Assembly: GCA_907165275.2 (NCBI GenBank)
Contig: OU015659.1
Location: forward strand, 538,501 to 602,500
DNA: 64,000 nucleotides
Reading direction: 5' to 3'
Source: Zygaena filipendulae
Lineage: Eukaryota > Arthropoda > Insecta > Lepidoptera > Zygaenidae
This document shows positions 41,301 through 44,300 of the stretch, piece after piece. Both the position numbers and the translations under genes were made by a program. The notes under the pieces are model-generated. The model saw only the letters and a program-made list of their open reading frames with translations. It did not search any database and was not told the DNA's origin. Positions within the stretch are counted from its first letter, which is position 1. Every line of letters starts with the position of its first letter.

Positions 41301-44300
41301 TAAAATTTCAGGGTCAAGTATTTTGAGGCAAAGTTTCGAAGACAAGCACGCAGCGTAAGCGCGAGTTTGTAATATATCTTGGAAAATTTTGGGGATGGGG
41401 ACGGGTTACGCACATCGTTGCACACCCTGTAGATAGATACACCCCGATGATATCCAGTTAAATATACTTCCCTGTTGTTATTTATCTTCTACCAGGATCC
41501 CATAATCGTGGGGAAGACCCACATGTCGGGCGCGGACGGGGACGGGCTGCGCGCTTTGTAGCGCACCTGTAGATACACCCCGACGATATCCAATTAAATA
41601 TATATTTTCCTGTTGTTATATATCTTCTACCAGGATCCCATAATCGTGGGGAAGACCCACATGTCGAGCGCGGAAGGGGACGGGCTGCGCGCTTTGTAGT
41701 GCATCCTGTAGATACACCCCGACGATATCCAATTAAATATATATTTTCCTGTTGTCATTTATCTTCTACCAGGATCCCATAATCGTGGGGAAGACCCACA
41801 TGTCGGGCGCGGACGGGGACGGGCTGCGCGATTTTTAGCGCATTCTGTAGATACACCCCGACGATATCCAATTAAATATGTATTTTCCTGTTGTCATTTA
41901 TCTTCTACCAGGATCCCATAATCGTGGGGAAGACCCACATGTCGAGCGCGGAAGGGGACGGGCTGCGCGCTTTGTAGTGCATCCTGTAGATACACCCCGA
42001 CGATATCCAATTAAATATATATTTTCCTGTTGTCATTTATCTTCTACCAGGATCCCATAATCGTGGGGAAGACCCACATGTCGGGCGCGGACGGGGACGG
42101 GCTGCGCGATTTTTAGCGCATTCTGTAGATACACCCCGACGATATCCAATTAAATATGTATTTTCCTGTTGTCATTTATCTTCTACCAGGATCCCATAAT
42201 CGTGGGGAAGACCCACATGTCGGGCGCGGACGGGGACGGGCTGCGCGCTTTGTAGCGCATCCTGTAGATACACCCCGACGATATCCAATTAAATATATAT
42301 TTTCCTGTTGTCATTTATCTTCTACCAGGATCCCATAATCGTGGGGAAGACCCACATGTCGGGCGCGGACGGGGACGGGCTGCGCGATTTTTAGCGCATT
42401 CTGTAGATACACCCCGACGATATCCAATTAAATATGTATTTTCCTGTTGTCATTTATCTTCTACCAGGATCCCATAATCGTGGGGAAGACCCACATGTCG
42501 GGCGCAGACGGGGACGGGCTGCGCGCGTCGTGGCGCACTCTGCAGATACACCCCGACGACTACCCGACGCACCGCGACTACCTGTCGCTGCGGTGTCGCG
42601 CGACGGTCGCGACGCAGCCGGCGCACGAGCGCAGCATGTCGGTGAGGCTGTACGTCGCGAGCCGACCGCACATATCCTCGTACATGTTCAGTAAAAACAG
42701 TGAGTCACTTTTTTGCTTGTTCAATGTTCTAGAATCCTGCCCCCTCAGTCAATTTGTCAATCTTTATCGTGTAGTGATATTGGTAGGTTTGCTAGTTAGG
42801 ATACTTATAGGCCTAGGCGGTAATCTCTGAAACTACGAATTGTTTTGAAAAATACATGCACTTGTTCCTATAAGGGCATGTATTTAAGCTGAAGCTCCAG
42901 TATCTTTTAGTGACATAAAATATTTTAATTTCGAAACAAAGAGTTTTCGCGACAATTCCCGAAATGACGCGGGTAAAACTGCGGGAAGGCTTTAAATAAT
43001 AATAACTAGCTGTTCCCCGCGGTTTCACCCGCGTTAATTTTGGAGTTCCCGCGGGAATTCCGGGACAAAAAGTACCCTATGTTCTTCTCTGTACCCCTGA
43101 AAATGTGTATACAAAATTTCATGGTGATCGGTTGAGCAGTTAAAGCGTGAAAGCGTAACAGACAGACGGACAGACAGAGTTACTTTCGCATTTATAATAT
43201 ATCACCGACAAAATTGCAATTTTATATCTGCTATAGGTACTTATATAGACTTTTTACCGTACATATTTAATGTACCTCTAAGAAAGTGAAAAACACAAAC
43301 ATTTACCCCTGTAATTCTGCCTGTACAAATAAGTTTTAGCGAACATAAAAAATTCAGTCTGAAGCTCACTCGAGATTCATCTTGAGATCCGCTCGCGACT
43401 TAAGTGGTTCTAACTTTATTTCTATAGATAAAAACAAAATCTCTATTGTCATGTAACATAACTTATTTTGAAAGCACCGCTATTGTACGTATTATCTATC
43501 TATACTATAATAAAAAGAGTAGAATCCGCGATTCTGTACATTGAATATTTTTACCTAAAATTGAGAGGGGTGATAAAAGAAGAGTAACCAAGTTCAAAAA
43601 AAGGATTTTTTTAAATCCTTTCTGTCTGTCTGTCTATCTGTTCGCGATAATCTCCGAATCTACTGAACGAATTGTCATGCGGTTTTCACAGGTAGATTAA
43701 GCTTAGCCTGCAGCGGTTTGTTTCATTGAAATCGGATGTTGGAAAAAAAAATGTTGTATAAAAACCTTTCGCGCGGGTGAAACCGCAGGGCACAGCTAGT
43801 ATTTAATAAATAATCATATTTAAATGGAAATAGTTATACAGTCTGCCGCAAAAGTGTAATATAGGTACATACTACATATATATATTCTATACTACAGTAG
43901 TTAAACCTCGATTTTGATCACGTCAATTTCGTTATTTACTCAGGAACTCTTTAATTTTTATTTTTATTAACTTAAATTACTCACAACTATCTTCTGTGTG
44001 AATTTTGGAACTCCCTCGGAAACGCTTTCGACATAAAAAGGTAGTGTATATTACCCAGGTATACAACAGCTTTATGTCTGTGGAAGACTTTTTAGAGAAC
44101 ATAAAAAAAGTACCGAAATTGGCTCTTACTCTCTTAACTATTACTGACGATGACGTTATAATGTGTAAATTAAGTGAACCAAAACTACGTTTCTGTGTCT
44201 GAAAAGCAAACTGCTCTCAAGTTCGTACTTGGCATAAGTACATAATAATTATAGTTTGCAAGTTAGAACTATTTCGTTTCATTAACGCCGTATCGTTGCT

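Noticed and set aside
41878..42338. Repeated 60-codon ORFs starting MYFPVVIYLLPG
   Set aside because: They are out-of-frame readings of the 139-bp array, identical because the units are.
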